A stretch of DNA of 64,000 nt from Tropicibacter oceani (GTDB lineage Bacteria > Pseudomonadota > Alphaproteobacteria > Rhodobacterales > Rhodobacteraceae): the NCBI RefSeq assembly GCF_029958925.1, contig NZ_CP124616.1, positions 3,868,461-3,932,460 on the forward strand. Direction: 5' to 3'. Below, piece by piece: positions 27,955-38,652 of the stretch. Within the stretch, counting starts at the first letter, position 1; every line of letters starts with the position of its first letter. The position numbers and the translations under genes were made by a program. The notes below the pieces were generated by a model. It did not search any database and was not told the origin of the DNA. It saw only the letters and a program-made list of their open reading frames with translations.

Positions 27955-29148
27955 ATGAACATCCACGAATATCAGGCCAAGGCGCTTTTGCGTTCCTACG
28001 GCGCTCCGGTTTCGGACGGCCGTGCCGTCACGAAGGCCGAGGACGCCAAGACCGCCGCTGGTGAACTGGACGGGCCCCTTTGGGTCGTCAAGGCGCAGAT
28101 CCACGCAGGTGGCCGCGGCAAGGGCAAATTCAAAGAGGCCGAGGCCGGTGAAAAGGGCGGTGTCCGTCTTGCCAAATCGGTGGCCGAGGCCGCCGAGGAA
28201 GCCAAGAAGATGCTGGGCAAGACGCTGGTCACGCACCAGACCGGCCCCGCTGGCAAGCAGGTCAACCGCATCTATATCGAAGACGGTTCCGATATCGAGC
28301 GTGAACTGTATCTCGCGCTGCTGGTGGATCGCCAGACCAGCCGCATTTCCTTTGTCTGCTCGACCGAGGGCGGCATGGACATCGAAGAGGTTGCCGCCTC
28401 GACCCCCGAAAAGATCCTGTCGTTCAGCGTCGACCCGGCCACCGGCTACCAGCCGTTCCACGGCCGCCGCGTCGCATTCGCGCTGGGTCTGACCGGCGGT
28501 GCCGTCAAGCAGTGCGTCAAGCTGATGGGCATTCTCTACAAGGCCTTCACCGACAAGGACATGGAGATGCTGGAAATCAACCCGCTGATCGTCATGCCCG
28601 GCGGTGACCTCAAGGTGCTGGACGCCAAGGTCGGTTTCGACGGCAACGCCATGTATCGTCACCCCGACATCGCGGAACTGCGCGACGAGACCGAGGAAGA
28701 CCCCAAGGAACTCGAAGCGTCCAAGTACGACCTGAACTACATCGCGCTCGACGGCGAAATCGGCTGCATGGTCAACGGCGCAGGCCTTGCCATGGCGACG
28801 ATGGACATCATCAAGCTGTACGGCGCCGAGCCGGCAAACTTTCTTGATGTGGGCGGCGGCGCGACCAAGGAAAAGGTCACCGAGGCGTTCAAGATCATCA
28901 CCTCTGACCCCAATGTCAAAGGCATCCTGGTCAACATCTTCGGGGGCATCATGCGCTGCGACGTCATCGCCGAAGGCGTGATCGCCGCGGTCAAAGAGGT
29001 CGGCCTGAAGGTTCCGCTGGTTGTCCGCCTCGAAGGCACGAACGTCGAGCAGGGCAAGGCGATCATCAACAACAGTGATGTTGATGTGATTGCCGCGGAC
29101 GACCTGAAAGACGGCGCGCAGAAGATCGTGAAAGCGGTCAAGGGCTGA
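27955..29148 (+). CDS. sucC: Succinyl-CoA synthetase (ADP-forming) beta subunit
   Basis: 397 residues, ATP-grasp subunit of the TCA enzyme that makes ATP from succinyl-CoA. N-terminus [21 protein letters not shown], the ATP-grasp loop [15 protein letters not shown], and the C-terminal CoA-ligase part [20 protein letters not shown] and [12 protein letters not shown] are all present. Start at ATG 27955 (GGGGA upstream, modest). First gene of a long operon sucCD, lipoprotein, sucAB, two membrane proteins, lpd. Confidence 0.97.
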   Translation: MNIHEYQAKALLRSYGAPVSDGRAVTKAEDAKTAAGELDGPLWVVKAQIHAGGRGKGKFKEAEAGEKGGVRLAKSVAEAAEEAKKMLGKTLVTHQTGPAGKQVNRIYIEDGSDIERELYLALLVDRQTSRISFVCSTEGGMDIEEVAASTPEKILSFSVDPATGYQPFHGRRVAFALGLTGGAVKQCVKLMGILYKAFTDKDMEMLEINPLIVMPGGDLKVLDAKVGFDGNAMYRHPDIAELRDETEEDPKELEASKYDLNYIALDGEIGCMVNGAGLAMATMDIIKLYGAEPANFLDVGGGATKEKVTEAFKIITSDPNVKGILVNIFGGIMRCDVIAEGVIAAVKEVGLKVPLVVRLEGTNVEQGKAIINNSDVDVIAADDLKDGAQKIVKAVKG

Positions 29149-29155
29149 GCCAGCG

Positions 29156-29177
29156 AGATGCGCCATTGGGTGCATCT
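29156..29177 (+). terminator. Weak intercistronic hairpin between sucC and sucD
   Basis: AGATGC (29156-29161) pairs with GCATCT (29172-29177), followed by TTC. The stem is short, so partial attenuation or mRNA stabilisation is more likely than full termination. Confidence 0.35.
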
Positions 29178-29240
29178 TTCCCGGAATTTTTTGGTGCGCA
29201 TTGATCGCGTCACCAACGCAGAAATCAGGAGCCAACAACA

Positions 29241-30128
29241 ATGGCAGTCCTCGTAGACGAAAATACCAAGGTGATCTGTCAGGGCCTCACCGGCTCGCAG
29301 GGCACATTCCACACCGAACAGGCGATTGCCTATGGCACCAAGATGGTCGGGGGTGTGACCCCGGGCAAAGGTGGTCAGACGCACCTTGACCTGCCGGTCT
29401 TCAACTCGGTCCATGAGGCCAAGCACGTCACCGAGGCCAATGCCTCCGTGATCTACGTGCCGCCGCCCTTTGCCGCCGACAGTATCCTCGAGGCGATCGA
29501 CGCCGAGATGGAGCTGATCGTGTGTATCACCGAAGGCATCCCGGTGCTGGACATGATGCGCGTGCAGCGCGCGCTGGAAGGCAGCAAAAGCCGCCTGATC
29601 GGCCCGAACTGCCCCGGTGTCATCACCCCCGACGCCTGCAAGATCGGCATCATGCCCGGCCACATCCACAAGCGCGGCAGCGTTGGTGTTGTGTCCCGCT
29701 CGGGCACCCTGACCTATGAGGCGGTCAAGCAGACCACCGACATGGGGCTGGGCCAGTCCAGCGCCGTTGGCATCGGCGGCGACCCGATCAAGGGCACCGA
29801 GCATATTGACGTGCTGGAAATGTTCCTGGCCGACCCCGAAACCCAGTCGATCATCATGATCGGAGAAATCGGCGGCAGCGCCGAAGAAGAAGCGGCGCAG
29901 TTCCTGGCCGATGAAAAGAAAAAGGGCCGCTGGAAGCCGACCGCCGGTTTCATCGCCGGTCGCACGGCGCCTCCGGGCCGCCGCATGGGCCACGCTGGCG
30001 CGATCGTCGCCGGTGGCAAGGGCGGCGCCGAGGACAAGATCGAGGCGATGAAAGCCGCTGGCATCATCGTCGCCGACAGCCCCGCCACCCTGGGCGAGGC
30101 CGTCATGGAAGCGATCCAGAAGGGCTGA
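29241..30128 (+). CDS. sucD: Succinyl-CoA synthetase alpha subunit
   Basis: 295 residues; binds CoA and carries the phosphohistidine. CoA-binding Rossmann region [54 protein letters not shown], and the active-site histidine in [13 protein letters not shown] near residue 250. Start ATG at 29241 with CAGGAG upstream. Operon partner of sucC. Confidence 0.97.
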   Translation: MAVLVDENTKVICQGLTGSQGTFHTEQAIAYGTKMVGGVTPGKGGQTHLDLPVFNSVHEAKHVTEANASVIYVPPPFAADSILEAIDAEMELIVCITEGIPVLDMMRVQRALEGSKSRLIGPNCPGVITPDACKIGIMPGHIHKRGSVGVVSRSGTLTYEAVKQTTDMGLGQSSAVGIGGDPIKGTEHIDVLEMFLADPETQSIIMIGEIGGSAEEEAAQFLADEKKKGRWKPTAGFIAGRTAPPGRRMGHAGAIVAGGKGGAEDKIEAMKAAGIIVADSPATLGEAVMEAIQKG

Positions 30129-30138
30129 TCGGCCCGCT

Positions 30139-30215
30139 GTCCCGGGCTTGCCCCGGGACCTCCTGGCCGATGGCCAAGGCATGAAAACCGTGAAGCCCCG
30201 GGTCAACCCCGGGGC
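30139..30215 (+). repeat. Tandem CCCGGG hairpins between sucD and the lipoprotein gene
   Basis: GTCCCGGG-CTTGC-CCCGGGAC (30139-30159) and GCCCCGGG-TCAAC-CCCGGGGC (30195-30215), two similar perfect eight-base stems 35 bases apart. They resemble the CCCGGG-type extragenic palindromes common in alphaproteobacteria. A T run is lacking. Confidence 0.65.
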
Positions 30216-30252
30216 GCGCGCATATCAGACAAGCGGCCAAAAGGGGTTCGTA

Positions 30253-30639
30253 GTGAAGGTCTTGTCATCAAAACTGGGTGCATTCGCGGCGCTGGCGCTG
30301 CTGGCGGCCTGCGGGTCTGGCCAGGGCCAGGTCTATTTCGCCCAGCAGAATGGCCAGTGGGTCGAAATCTCGTCCGCCGACTATGCCGCGCTGCAAGGCG
30401 GCGCGACCCCTGTGCAGGCCCGGCCTGCCGCCGCACCGTTCCAACCCGAAACGCTGGACCCCACCGGTGAATTGCGCGAGGCGATCGCGCGCAACCCCTA
30501 TGCCCGTCGCACAGACACCAAGCTGAGCCCCGACAGCGCGCCGGATGTCGTCGCCGATGTCTCGCTCGAGATCGCGCTGGACCTGTGCAACATTCCCGAG
30601 GGCACGCGGCTGACCGCCACGACGCCCTGCAACCTTTAA
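30253..30639 (+). CDS. Small lipoprotein in the suc operon
   Basis: 128 residues from a GTG start at 30253 (AAGGGG upstream). Signal peptide LSSKLGAFAALALLAAC ends at a lipobox Cys. The mature part is rich in Ala/Pro/Gln with a late Cys pair (DLCNIPEGTRL and TPCNL). Located between sucD and sucA, where Rhodobacteraceae operons often carry a small extra gene. Unknown function. Confidence 0.72.
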   Translation: MKVLSSKLGAFAALALLAACGSGQGQVYFAQQNGQWVEISSADYAALQGGATPVQARPAAAPFQPETLDPTGELREAIARNPYARRTDTKLSPDSAPDVVADVSLEIALDLCNIPEGTRLTATTPCNL

Positions 30640-30669
30640 GCCGACGCCGCCGCAACCCGAGGTGCCAAT

Positions 30670-33642
30670 ATGAACGACCAGAGCCCCAACGATCTCTTCC
30701 ATGCCTCCAGCTTCATGCAAGGGCACAACGCGGAATATCTGGAACAGATGTACGCGCGCTATGCCAATGACCCCAACGCGGTCGATGCGTCCTGGCAAGA
30801 GTTCTTTGCCCAGCTGGGTGATGACGGACTGGACGTCAAGAAAGAGGCGGCAGGCCCGTCCTGGGCGCGCGGCGACTGGCCGCCGGTGCCGAACGATGAC
30901 CTGACCGGCGCGCTGACCGGCGAATGGCCGATGCCGATGGTTCCCGCCGAAGCCAAGGGCGCCGGCAAGAAGATCAAGGAAGCCGCCGCCGCCAAGGGCG
31001 TCGAGGTGTCCGACGAGGCGATCCAGCGCGCCGTCTTGGACAGCATCCGCGCGCTCATGCTGATCCGCGCCTATCGGATCCGGGGCCACCTGGCCGCCGA
31101 TCTGGATCCGCTGGGCCTGCATGGCCGCGATCCGCACCCCGAACTGGACCCCAAGGCCTATGGCTTTACCGATGCCGACATGGATCGTCCGATCTTTATC
31201 GACAACGTGCTGGGCCTTCAGATCGCCTCGCTGCGCGAGATCCTGTCGATCGTGAAACGCACCTATTGCGGCACCTTTGCGTTGCAATACATGCATATTT
31301 CCGACCCCGAACAAAGCGCTTGGCTGAAAGAGCGGATCGAAGGCTATGGCAAGGAAATCGCCTTTACCCGCGAGGGCCGCAAAGCCATCCTGAACAAGAT
31401 GGTCGAAGCCGAGGGCTTTGAAAAATTCCTGCACGTCAAGTACATGGGCACCAAGCGTTTCGGCCTTGATGGCGGCGAAAGCCTGATCCCCGCGATGGAA
31501 CAGATCATCAAGCGCGGCGGCAATCTCGGCGTCAAGGAAATCGTCGTCGGCATGCCGCACCGGGGCCGCCTGTCGGTTCTGGCGAACGTCATGCAAAAGC
31601 CCTACAAGGCGATCTTCAACGAATTCCAGGGCGGCAGCTTCAAGCCCGAGGATGTCGACGGGTCGGGCGATGTGAAATACCACCTCGGCGCCTCCAGCGA
31701 CCGGGAATTCGATGGCAACAAGGTGCACCTTTCGCTGACCGCCAACCCCAGCCACCTCGAGGCGGTGAACCCCGTGGTTCTGGGCAAGGTACGCGCCAAG
31801 CAGGACCAGATCGGCGATACGTCGCGAATGCAGGTTCTGCCGATCCTGCTGCACGGCGACGCGGCCTTTGCCGGTCAGGGTGTCGTGGCCGAATGTTTCG
31901 CCCTGTCGGGCCTGCGCGGCCACCGCACCGGCGGCACGATCCATATCGTCGTGAACAACCAGATCGGGTTCACCACCGCGCCGCATTTCTCGCGCAGTTC
32001 GCCCTATCCCACCGACAACGCCCTGGTGGTCGAAGCGCCGATCTTCCACGTCAACGGTGACGACCCCGAGGCCGTGGTGCACGCCGCCAAGGTGGCGACC
32101 GAGTTCCGCCAGAAGTTCCACAAGGACGTGGTTCTGGACATTTTCTGCTATCGCCGGTTCGGTCACAACGAAGGCGACGAGCCGATGTTCACCAACCCGA
32201 TCATGTACAACAAGATCAAGGGTCACAAGACGACCCTGTCGCTGTACACCGAACGGCTGGTCAAGGATGGTCTGATCCCCGAGGGCGAGATCGAGGACAT
32301 GAAGGCCGCCTTCCAGGCCCACCTGAACGAAGAGTTCGAGGCCGGCAAAAGCTACAAGCCGAACAAGGCCGATTGGCTGGATGGCCGCTGGTCGCACCTG
32401 GACCGTCAGAAACAGGGCAAGTACCAGCGCGGCAAGACCTCGATCGACCCGAGCACCCTCAAGGAAGTGGGCGGCGCGATCACCCGCATTCCCGACGGCT
32501 TCCCGCTGCACAAGACGGTTGGCCGCCTTGTCGAAGCGCGCGCCAACATGATTGAAACCGGCCAGGGCTTTGACTGGGCCACGGCCGAGGCACTGGCCTT
32601 TGGATCGCTTTTGACCGAGGGCTATCCCGTCCGCCTGGCGGGCCAGGACAGCACGCGCGGCACCTTCTCGCAGCGCCACTCGGCCTTTATCGACCAGGAA
32701 ACCGAAGATCGCTACTATCCGCTGAACCACATCCGCGAGGGCCAGGCCAATTACGAGGTCATCGACAGCGCCCTGTCGGAATACGCGGTGCTGGGCTTTG
32801 AATACGGCTATTCGCTGGCCGAACCCAACGCTCTGACCCTGTGGGAAGCGCAGTTCGGCGATTTCGCCAACGGCGCGCAGATCATGTTCGACCAGTTCAT
32901 TTCCTCGGGCGAAAGCAAGTGGTTGCGCATGTCCGGCCTGGTCTGCCTGCTGCCGCATGGCTTCGAGGGCCAGGGGCCGGAACACTCTTCGGCACGGCTG
33001 GAACGGTTCCTGCAGGCCTGCGGTCAGGACAACTGGATCGTCGCCAACTGTTCGACCCCGGCGAACTATTTCCACATCCTGCGCCGCCAGCTGCACCGCT
33101 CTTTCCGCAAGCCGCTGATCCTGATGACGCCGAAATCGCTGCTGCGTCACAAGCTGTGCATTTCCGACGCCGAGGATTTCACAACCGGCTCGTCCTTCCA
33201 CCGCGTCCTGTGGGACGATGCGCAAAAGGGCCATTCCGACACCCAGCTGGTGGCTGATGACAAGATCAAGCGCGTGGTGATGTGTTCCGGCAAGGTCTAT
33301 TACGACCTGCTTGAGGAACGCGATGCCCGCGGCATCGACGACATCTACCTGCTGCGGTTCGAACAGTTCTACCCCTTCCCGGCGATCTCTGCCGTGAAGG
33401 AGCTTGAGCGTTTCAAGAACGCCGAGATGATCTGGTGCCAGGAAGAGCCCAAGAACCAGGGCGCCTGGACCTTTATCGAACCGAACATCGAATGGGTGCT
33501 GGGGCGCATCGACGCCAAGCACAAGCGGCCCGTCTACGTGGGCCGCGCCACATCGGCCTCGCCCGCGACGGGTCTGGCCAGCCAGCACAAGGCACAGCAA
33601 GCCGCGCTCGTGAACGAAGCGCTGACGATTGAAGGGAACTGA
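30670..33642 (+). CDS. sucA: 2-Oxoglutarate dehydrogenase E1 component
   Basis: 990 residues; thiamine-diphosphate enzyme decarboxylating 2-oxoglutarate. N-terminal E1-o peptide [20 protein letters not shown], the RRFG-H substrate/TPP region [16 protein letters not shown] near residue 297, TPP motif [14 protein letters not shown] near 396 through NNQIGFTT near 431, and C-terminal [12 protein letters not shown] with [11 protein letters not shown]. Full length. Ends four bases before sucB. Confidence 0.97.
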   Translation: MNDQSPNDLFHASSFMQGHNAEYLEQMYARYANDPNAVDASWQEFFAQLGDDGLDVKKEAAGPSWARGDWPPVPNDDLTGALTGEWPMPMVPAEAKGAGKKIKEAAAAKGVEVSDEAIQRAVLDSIRALMLIRAYRIRGHLAADLDPLGLHGRDPHPELDPKAYGFTDADMDRPIFIDNVLGLQIASLREILSIVKRTYCGTFALQYMHISDPEQSAWLKERIEGYGKEIAFTREGRKAILNKMVEAEGFEKFLHVKYMGTKRFGLDGGESLIPAMEQIIKRGGNLGVKEIVVGMPHRGRLSVLANVMQKPYKAIFNEFQGGSFKPEDVDGSGDVKYHLGASSDREFDGNKVHLSLTANPSHLEAVNPVVLGKVRAKQDQIGDTSRMQVLPILLHGDAAFAGQGVVAECFALSGLRGHRTGGTIHIVVNNQIGFTTAPHFSRSSPYPTDNALVVEAPIFHVNGDDPEAVVHAAKVATEFRQKFHKDVVLDIFCYRRFGHNEGDEPMFTNPIMYNKIKGHKTTLSLYTERLVKDGLIPEGEIEDMKAAFQAHLNEEFEAGKSYKPNKADWLDGRWSHLDRQKQGKYQRGKTSIDPSTLKEVGGAITRIPDGFPLHKTVGRLVEARANMIETGQGFDWATAEALAFGSLLTEGYPVRLAGQDSTRGTFSQRHSAFIDQETEDRYYPLNHIREGQANYEVIDSALSEYAVLGFEYGYSLAEPNALTLWEAQFGDFANGAQIMFDQFISSGESKWLRMSGLVCLLPHGFEGQGPEHSSARLERFLQACGQDNWIVANCSTPANYFHILRRQLHRSFRKPLILMTPKSLLRHKLCISDAEDFTTGSSFHRVLWDDAQKGHSDTQLVADDKIKRVVMCSGKVYYDLLEERDARGIDDIYLLRFEQFYPFPAISAVKELERFKNAEMIWCQEEPKNQGAWTFIEPNIEWVLGRIDAKHKRPVYVGRATSASPATGLASQHKAQQAALVNEALTIEGN

Positions 33643-33646
33643 GACA

Positions 33647-35122
33647 ATGACCGAAGTGCGCGTCCCCACGCTGGGGGAATCGGTAACCGAGGCCACCGTG
33701 GCAACCTGGTTCAAGAAACCGGGTGACACCGTTGCCGTCGACGAAATGCTCTGCGAGCTGGAAACCGACAAGGTCACGGTCGAGGTCCCCTCGCCCGTTG
33801 CCGGAACGCTGGCCGACATCGTCGCCGGCGAAGGTGAAACCGTGGGCGTCGATGCCCTGCTGGCCAACATCTCGGAAGGCGACGCCGCCCCCGCGCCGAA
33901 AGCCGAAGCCAAGGCCGAGGCCCCTGCCGCAAAGGGCGGCAAGGCGGTTGACGTCATGGTCCCCACGCTGGGCGAATCCGTGACCGAGGCGACCGTTTCG
34001 ACCTGGTTCAAGAAGGTCGGCGACACCGTCGCGCAGGATGAAATGCTCTGCGAGCTGGAAACCGACAAGGTCTCGGTCGAGGTGCCCGCCCCCGCCGCCG
34101 GCACCCTGACGGAAATCATCGCCGCCGAAGGTGAAACCGTGCAGGCCAACGCCAAGCTGGCCGTGATCGGCGCTGGCGAAGGCGCAACCGCCGCCCCGGC
34201 CCCCGCAGCAGCCCCCGCTGCCGCCTCGGGCGCCGCGGTCAAGGACGGCCCCGCCGCCGAAAAGGCCATGGCCGAGGCTGGCATCAGCCGCGATGCCGTG
34301 ACCGGCACGGGCCGCGATGGCCGCGCCACCAAGGCCGATGTCGCCGCCGCGGTGTCCGCCGCGAAATCCGCGCCCGCCCCTGCGGCCGCCGCCCCGCGCG
34401 CCCCGGTTCCGGCCGATGACGCCGCCCGCGAAGAGCGGGTCAAGATGACCCGCCTGCGCCAGACCATCGCCCGCCGCCTCAAGGACGCGCAGAACACCGC
34501 CGCGATCCTGACCACCTACAACGAGGTGGACATGACGGAAACCATGGCGCTGCGCAGCGAATACAAGGACCTGTTCGAAAAGAAACACGGCGCCCGCCTG
34601 GGCTTCATGTCCTTCTTCACCAAGGCCTGCTGCCACGCCCTGAAAGAGGTCCCCGAGGTCAACGCCGAGATTGACGGCACCGACATCGTCTACAAGAACT
34701 TTGTCCACATGGGCATCGCCGCGGGCACCCCGCAGGGTCTGGTCGTGCCGGTCATCCGCGACGCCGACAAGATGTCCTTTGCCGAGATCGAAAAGGCCAT
34801 CGCCGAAAAGGGCAAGCGCGCCCGTGACGGCAAACTGTCGATGGCAGAGATGCAGGGCGGCACCTTCACCATCTCCAACGGTGGTGTCTATGGCTCGCTG
34901 ATGTCCTCGCCGATCCTCAACCCCCCCCAATCCGGCATCTTGGGCATGCACAAGATCCAGGACCGCCCGATGGTCATCAATGGCGAGATCAAGATCCGCC
35001 CGATGATGTACCTCGCGCTCTCCTACGATCACCGCATCGTCGACGGCAAAGGCGCCGTGACCTTCCTCGTGCGCGTCAAGGAAGCGCTCGAGGACCCGCG
35101 CCGCTTGTTGATGGATCTGTGA
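33647..35122 (+). CDS. sucB: 2-Oxoglutarate dehydrogenase E2 (dihydrolipoyl succinyltransferase) with two lipoyl domains
   Basis: 491 residues, the core of the complex. Two nearly identical lipoyl domains in tandem (residues about 3-76 and 104-177) each carry ELETDKV with the lipoylated lysine; linkers rich in Ala/Pro follow each. A peripheral-subunit-binding domain ([24 protein letters not shown]) comes next, then the catalytic acetyltransferase domain ending in the active-site motif [18 protein letters not shown] near residue 460 with His and Asp. Start at ATG 33647, the four-base gap to sucA suggests coupling. The second lipoyl domain is extra compared with the single-domain E. coli enzyme; this is a common arrangement in Rhodobacteraceae. 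Confidence 0.96.
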   Translation: MTEVRVPTLGESVTEATVATWFKKPGDTVAVDEMLCELETDKVTVEVPSPVAGTLADIVAGEGETVGVDALLANISEGDAAPAPKAEAKAEAPAAKGGKAVDVMVPTLGESVTEATVSTWFKKVGDTVAQDEMLCELETDKVSVEVPAPAAGTLTEIIAAEGETVQANAKLAVIGAGEGATAAPAPAAAPAAASGAAVKDGPAAEKAMAEAGISRDAVTGTGRDGRATKADVAAAVSAAKSAPAPAAAAPRAPVPADDAAREERVKMTRLRQTIARRLKDAQNTAAILTTYNEVDMTETMALRSEYKDLFEKKHGARLGFMSFFTKACCHALKEVPEVNAEIDGTDIVYKNFVHMGIAAGTPQGLVVPVIRDADKMSFAEIEKAIAEKGKRARDGKLSMAEMQGGTFTISNGGVYGSLMSSPILNPPQSGILGMHKIQDRPMVINGEIKIRPMMYLALSYDHRIVDGKGAVTFLVRVKEALEDPRRLLMDL

Positions 35123-35129
35123 GGATCAA

Positions 35130-35531
35130 ATGAGTAGTGCCAGCGCACTGAACAGAGCATTGCAAGTTTGGTGCGCTGCATTCTGCTTGGTTTTATTTGC
35201 AGGAATGACATGGGTACTCCTTTACGCGACTGATGAAAACTATTTCTGGCCTGCGGCGATCCAATCTGGAGTATTGGCGACCCTTGTCGGCTGGGGTTAT
35301 TCAATAATTGCAAGATCAGCTGTCAGGAGGCCGGAACGCGCCTTGAAAGCAAATCGCGTGGCGGCGTTGTTCTGGACGTTCATCGCCACATTGGTTGCCC
35401 TGTCACTATTCTTGCCTTGTCCGGCTTGTGACGAACATGCCGTGACACGATCTGTGATCGGGATTGCTGCCTTGGTCTCAGTTGCTCTGGTTCACTGGGT
35501 TTTTCACGCTAGAATGAAGCTCTCACAATGA
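35130..35531 (+). CDS. Hypothetical four-helix membrane protein
   Basis: 133 residues with four hydrophobic segments (about 12-32, 42-60, 78-96, 108-126) and a periplasmic-type CPACDEH motif. Base composition is visibly lower in GC than the flanking sucB and MAPEG genes, suggesting a later insertion into the operon. The start has GAGGAT seven bases ahead of the ATG, and the stop overlaps the next gene's ATG (ATGA). Unrecognised. Confidence 0.65.
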   Translation: MSSASALNRALQVWCAAFCLVLFAGMTWVLLYATDENYFWPAAIQSGVLATLVGWGYSIIARSAVRRPERALKANRVAALFWTFIATLVALSLFLPCPACDEHAVTRSVIGIAALVSVALVHWVFHARMKLSQ

Positions 35532-35917
35532 CCCCCGAACTCACCGCCCTTACCCTCGCCGCTCTCCTTCAGGTCGTCCACTTCGCGATCTACTCCGTCA
35601 CGGCGCAGATACAGGTCGGCACGAAATACGCCGCCTCCCCCCGCGACACCCCGCGCACGCTCACCGGTATCGCGGGCCGCGCGCAGCGGGCAATGAACAA
35701 CCATTTCGAAGGGCTGATCCTCTTCGCCATCGCTGCCCTGACCCTGACCTACGCTGACAAGGCCGATGAATTCACCGCCATCGCATCGGCCCTCTACCTC
35801 ATCGCCCGCGTGCTCTACCTGCCCGCCTACCTGCTGGGCCTTGCACCCTGGCGCTCTCTCATCTGGTTCATCGGCTTTCTGGCCACGACCTTCCTGCTCA
35901 TCAAGGCCCTGCTGTGA
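35528..35917 (+). CDS. MAPEG family membrane protein
   Basis: 129 residues, four transmembrane helices. RTLTGIAGRAQRAMNNHFEGLILFA is the MAPEG signature (R-x3-N-x2-E). Many bacterial members are of unknown role; eukaryotic relatives are eicosanoid and glutathione enzymes. Overlaps the previous ORF and is followed by the extragenic repeat and lpd. Confidence 0.88.
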   Translation: MTPELTALTLAALLQVVHFAIYSVTAQIQVGTKYAASPRDTPRTLTGIAGRAQRAMNNHFEGLILFAIAALTLTYADKADEFTAIASALYLIARVLYLPAYLLGLAPWRSLIWFIGFLATTFLLIKALL

Positions 35918-35944
35918 TGCCGGGCCGCTGTTTCCAATTGCCTC

Positions 35945-35994
35945 AAATATCCCGGGGGTGAATGGGCCAAAGGCTCAGAGGGGGCAGCGCCCCC
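35945..35994 (+). repeat. Extragenic repeat/terminator after the MAPEG gene (copy A)
   Basis: AAATATCCCGGGGGTG (35945-35960) then AGGGGGCAGCGCCCCCT, a perfect six-base-pair stem (35980-35994). It matches the elements at 23765 and 50767. It lies 28 bases past the MAPEG stop and 27 bases before lpd. Confidence 0.65.
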
Positions 35995-36021
35995 TGCCCC
36001 TTCCTACGAAAGGACACCAAA

Positions 36022-37416
36022 ATGGCATCTTATGACGTGATCATCATCGGCGGCGGCCCCGGCGGCTATGTTTCGGCCATCCGCTGCGCCCAGCTGGGCC
36101 TGAAAACCGCCTGCGTCGAAGGCCGCGACACCCTTGGAGGCACCTGCCTGAACGTCGGCTGCATCCCGTCCAAAGCGCTGCTGCACGCCTCCCACCAGCT
36201 GCACGAGGCCGAGCACAACTTTGCCAAGATGGGCCTCAAGGGCAAATCCCCCTCGGTCGACTGGAAACAGATGCTGGCCTACAAGGACGACGTCATCGGC
36301 CAGAACACCAAGGGCATAGAATTCCTGTTCAAGAAGAACAAGGTCGATTGGCTCAAGGGCTGGGGCTCCATCCCCGAGGCCGGCAAGGTCAAGGTCGGTG
36401 ACGAGGTGCACGAGGCAAAGAGCATCGTGATCGCCTCCGGCTCCGAACCCTCACCGGTGCCGGGTGCCGATGTGACCGTCGATGAAAAGATCGTCGTGAC
36501 CTCGACCGGGGCGCTTGAACTGGGCAAGATCCCCAAGAAGATGGTCGTGATCGGCGCCGGTGTCATCGGTCTGGAAATGGGCAGCGTCTATGCCCGCCTC
36601 GGGGCCGAGGTCGAGGTGATCGAATTCCTCGACGCCATCACCCCCGGCATGGACAGCGAGGTGCAGCGCGCCTTTCAAAAGATCCTGACCAAGCAGGGCC
36701 TGAAATTCACCATGGGCGCCGCCGTCCAAAAGGTGGAAACCAAGGGGGCCAAGGCGACCGTCACCTACAAGCTGCGCAAGGATGACAGCGAACACACGAC
36801 GCAGGCCGATGTGGTGCTTTGCGCCACCGGACGCCGTCCTTACGTCGATGGCCTTGGCCTTGAGGCCCTTGGCATCGAAATGACCGAGCGCGGCCAGATC
36901 AAGACCGACGACCAGTGGCGCACCAATGTCCCCGGCATCTACGCCATCGGCGACGCCATCGAAGGCCCGATGCTGGCCCACAAGGCCGAAGACGAAGGCA
37001 TGGCCGCCGCCGAGGTCATCGCGGGCAAGCATGGTCATGTGAACTATGGCGTGATCCCCGGCGTGATCTACACCGCCCCCGAGGTCGCCACCGTTGGCAA
37101 GACCGAGGACCAGCTCAAGGCCGAGGGCGTCGCCTACAAGGTTGGCAAGTTCAGCTTTATGGGCAACGGCCGCGCCAAGGCCGTGTTCCAGGGCGACGGC
37201 TTCGTCAAGATGCTGGCCGACAAGGAAACAGACCGGATCCTGGGCTGCCACATCATCGGCCCAGGCGCCGGCGACCTGATCCACGAGATCTGCGTCGGCA
37301 TGGAATTCGGCGCCTCGGCCGAAGACATCGCGCTGACCTGCCACGCCCACCCGACCTTTTCCGAAGCGGTGCGCGAGGCGGCCCTGGCCTGCGGCGACGG
37401 CGCAATCCACGCTTGA
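36022..37416 (+). CDS. lpd: Dihydrolipoyl dehydrogenase (E3)
   Basis: 464 residues; reoxidises dihydrolipoamide for the 2-oxoglutarate dehydrogenase complex. FAD motif [20 protein letters not shown], redox disulfide [16 protein letters not shown] near residue 40, NAD motif [20 protein letters not shown] near 180, FAD-ribose motif IYAIGDAI near 310, and catalytic HAHPTFSEA near 445. Start at MASYDVIII (36022), with AAGGACA ahead; the earlier open frame is not native. Last gene of the suc operon; a strong terminator follows. Confidence 0.97.
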   Translation: MASYDVIIIGGGPGGYVSAIRCAQLGLKTACVEGRDTLGGTCLNVGCIPSKALLHASHQLHEAEHNFAKMGLKGKSPSVDWKQMLAYKDDVIGQNTKGIEFLFKKNKVDWLKGWGSIPEAGKVKVGDEVHEAKSIVIASGSEPSPVPGADVTVDEKIVVTSTGALELGKIPKKMVVIGAGVIGLEMGSVYARLGAEVEVIEFLDAITPGMDSEVQRAFQKILTKQGLKFTMGAAVQKVETKGAKATVTYKLRKDDSEHTTQADVVLCATGRRPYVDGLGLEALGIEMTERGQIKTDDQWRTNVPGIYAIGDAIEGPMLAHKAEDEGMAAAEVIAGKHGHVNYGVIPGVIYTAPEVATVGKTEDQLKAEGVAYKVGKFSFMGNGRAKAVFQGDGFVKMLADKETDRILGCHIIGPGAGDLIHEICVGMEFGASAEDIALTCHAHPTFSEAVREAALACGDGAIHA

Positions 37417-37442
37417 CCAAAGGTCAAACTGGCCACATGACT

Positions 37443-37475
37443 CAGGGGCGTGCCAAGGCGCGCCCCTGTTTTGTT
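37443..37475 (+). terminator. Rho-independent terminator after lpd
   Basis: CAGGGGCG (37443-37450) pairs with CGCCCCTG (37461-37468) and is followed by TTTTGTT. It is 27 bases past the lpd stop. Confidence 0.88.
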
Positions 37476-37576
37476 GCCGTATAGGGTGAAATGCCCAGAA
37501 ATGACCCCAATTCATTAACCAAAATGCCCAATCCCTCTGACATCCCCGCAAGGGTAAGCTGTAGGAGGTTTCGGGT

Positions 37577-38032
37577 ATGCGCCTTTTCGCGCTGGCCTTT
37601 TTGACTGGTCTGGCCTTGTTGCCCCGTCCCGGTGATGCCGGTACGGCGGTTGAAACCCTGCACCATCTTGGCGCCTCGGAGGTGGTGGGCGCGGACGGGG
37701 AGCCTCTGGCCCTGTGCCTTGTGACCCGGACCAGGTATGTCGGGCAGGTGCCGCTGTGGCATCGCGCAGGGGGCTATGCCCTGGCCACCGATGACTGCGC
37801 CACCGACAGCTACCTGCCTTTGGACACCGACGGATTTGCGCTGCTGCGGGCGCATGGACAGGTGGCAAGCACCCTGCCTCTGACGCCGCGGATCACGTTC
37901 ACGGACATGCTGGCGCAATCCTGGGGAAGCTTGACCATCGCGGCCTTGATCGCCAGCGCCTTTGCCCTGCGCGGCCGTCGTCGCAAGCGTCATCGCGGCA
38001 AGCCCGCGCAGGTGCGTGTGGAACCGGTCTGA
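37577..38032 (+). CDS. Exported/anchored hypothetical protein
   Basis: 151 residues: a signal peptide (RLFALAFLTGLALLPRPGDA), a periplasmic region with three cysteines, and one C-terminal transmembrane helix (SLTIAALIASAFALRG) followed by an arginine-rich cytoplasmic tail (RRRKRHRGK). A classic type I topology. AGGAGG precedes the ATG. Unrecognised; convergent with the PNPOx gene. Confidence 0.78.
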   Translation: MRLFALAFLTGLALLPRPGDAGTAVETLHHLGASEVVGADGEPLALCLVTRTRYVGQVPLWHRAGGYALATDDCATDSYLPLDTDGFALLRAHGQVASTLPLTPRITFTDMLAQSWGSLTIAALIASAFALRGRRRKRHRGKPAQVRVEPV

Positions 38033-38049
38033 GGGGCCTGCCCCAGAGA

Positions 38050-38652
38050 TCACCACATGCGGGGTTTGGAGAGTTCGACGTAGTGGGCGTCATAGTCGGC
38101 GCCGCCCTCGGCCCCATCCGTCATCTCGGCCAGGATCTGGCCGACAGTCGGCACATCGGCGCTGTCATCGCGCCCCCAGATCCCCGAGCGCAAAAGCGCC
38201 TTGGCACATTGGGTGTAAACCTCGTCCACCGTGATCACCACCACCGTGGCAGGCTGGCGGCCCTTCTTTTCGAACAAAGCGCGCAGGTCCGTGTCGTCGG
38301 TCAGAAAGGCGCGACCGTTGACCCGCACCGTCGTTGTCGACCCCGGCACCAGGAACAGCAGTGCGATCCGCCCGTCGCTGACGATGTCGCGCAGGCAATC
38401 CAGACGGTTGTTGCCCCACCAGTCGGGCATCAGGATCGTACCGGGGTCCTGCACCCGCACCACCGGGCCATCATCGCCGCGCGGGCTGCCGTGCACCCCG
38501 TCCGGGCCGACGGTTGACAGAACACAGAAACAGGACCCTTCGATCCAGTCGCGATAAAGCGGCGTCAACTGCCGCGCGACCTTGCTCAGCGCCAGTGGCA
38601 CCGGTTCGCCGTAGAGCGCGTGCAAATCGTCAAGCGTCTGGATTTTCCGCAT
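38050..38652 (-). CDS. Pyridoxamine 5'-phosphate oxidase family protein (FMN-binding, MSMEG_1061 type)
   Basis: 200 residues. The FMN-binding split barrel has CFCVLSTVGPDGVHGSPRGD near residue 40, NRLDCLRDIVSDGRIALLFLVPG in the middle and AKALLRSGIWGRD toward the end, matching the TIGR04025-like group. Substrate unknown. The gene overlaps plsC by 23 bases and is the last gene of the ftsE-ftsX-plsC unit. Confidence 0.85.
   Translation of the reverse strand: MRKIQTLDDLHALYGEPVPLALSKVARQLTPLYRDWIEGSCFCVLSTVGPDGVHGSPRGDDGPVVRVQDPGTILMPDWWGNNRLDCLRDIVSDGRIALLFLVPGSTTTVRVNGRAFLTDDTDLRALFEKKGRQPATVVVITVDEVYTQCAKALLRSGIWGRDDSADVPTVGQILAEMTDGAEGGADYDAHYVELSKPRMW

Noticed and set aside
30268..34515. 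Very long antisense frame (about 1415 codons) opposite the lipoprotein gene, sucA and sucB
   Set aside because: It is the codon-bias mirror of highly GC-rich genes; no ribosome site and the sense genes have clear catalytic motifs.
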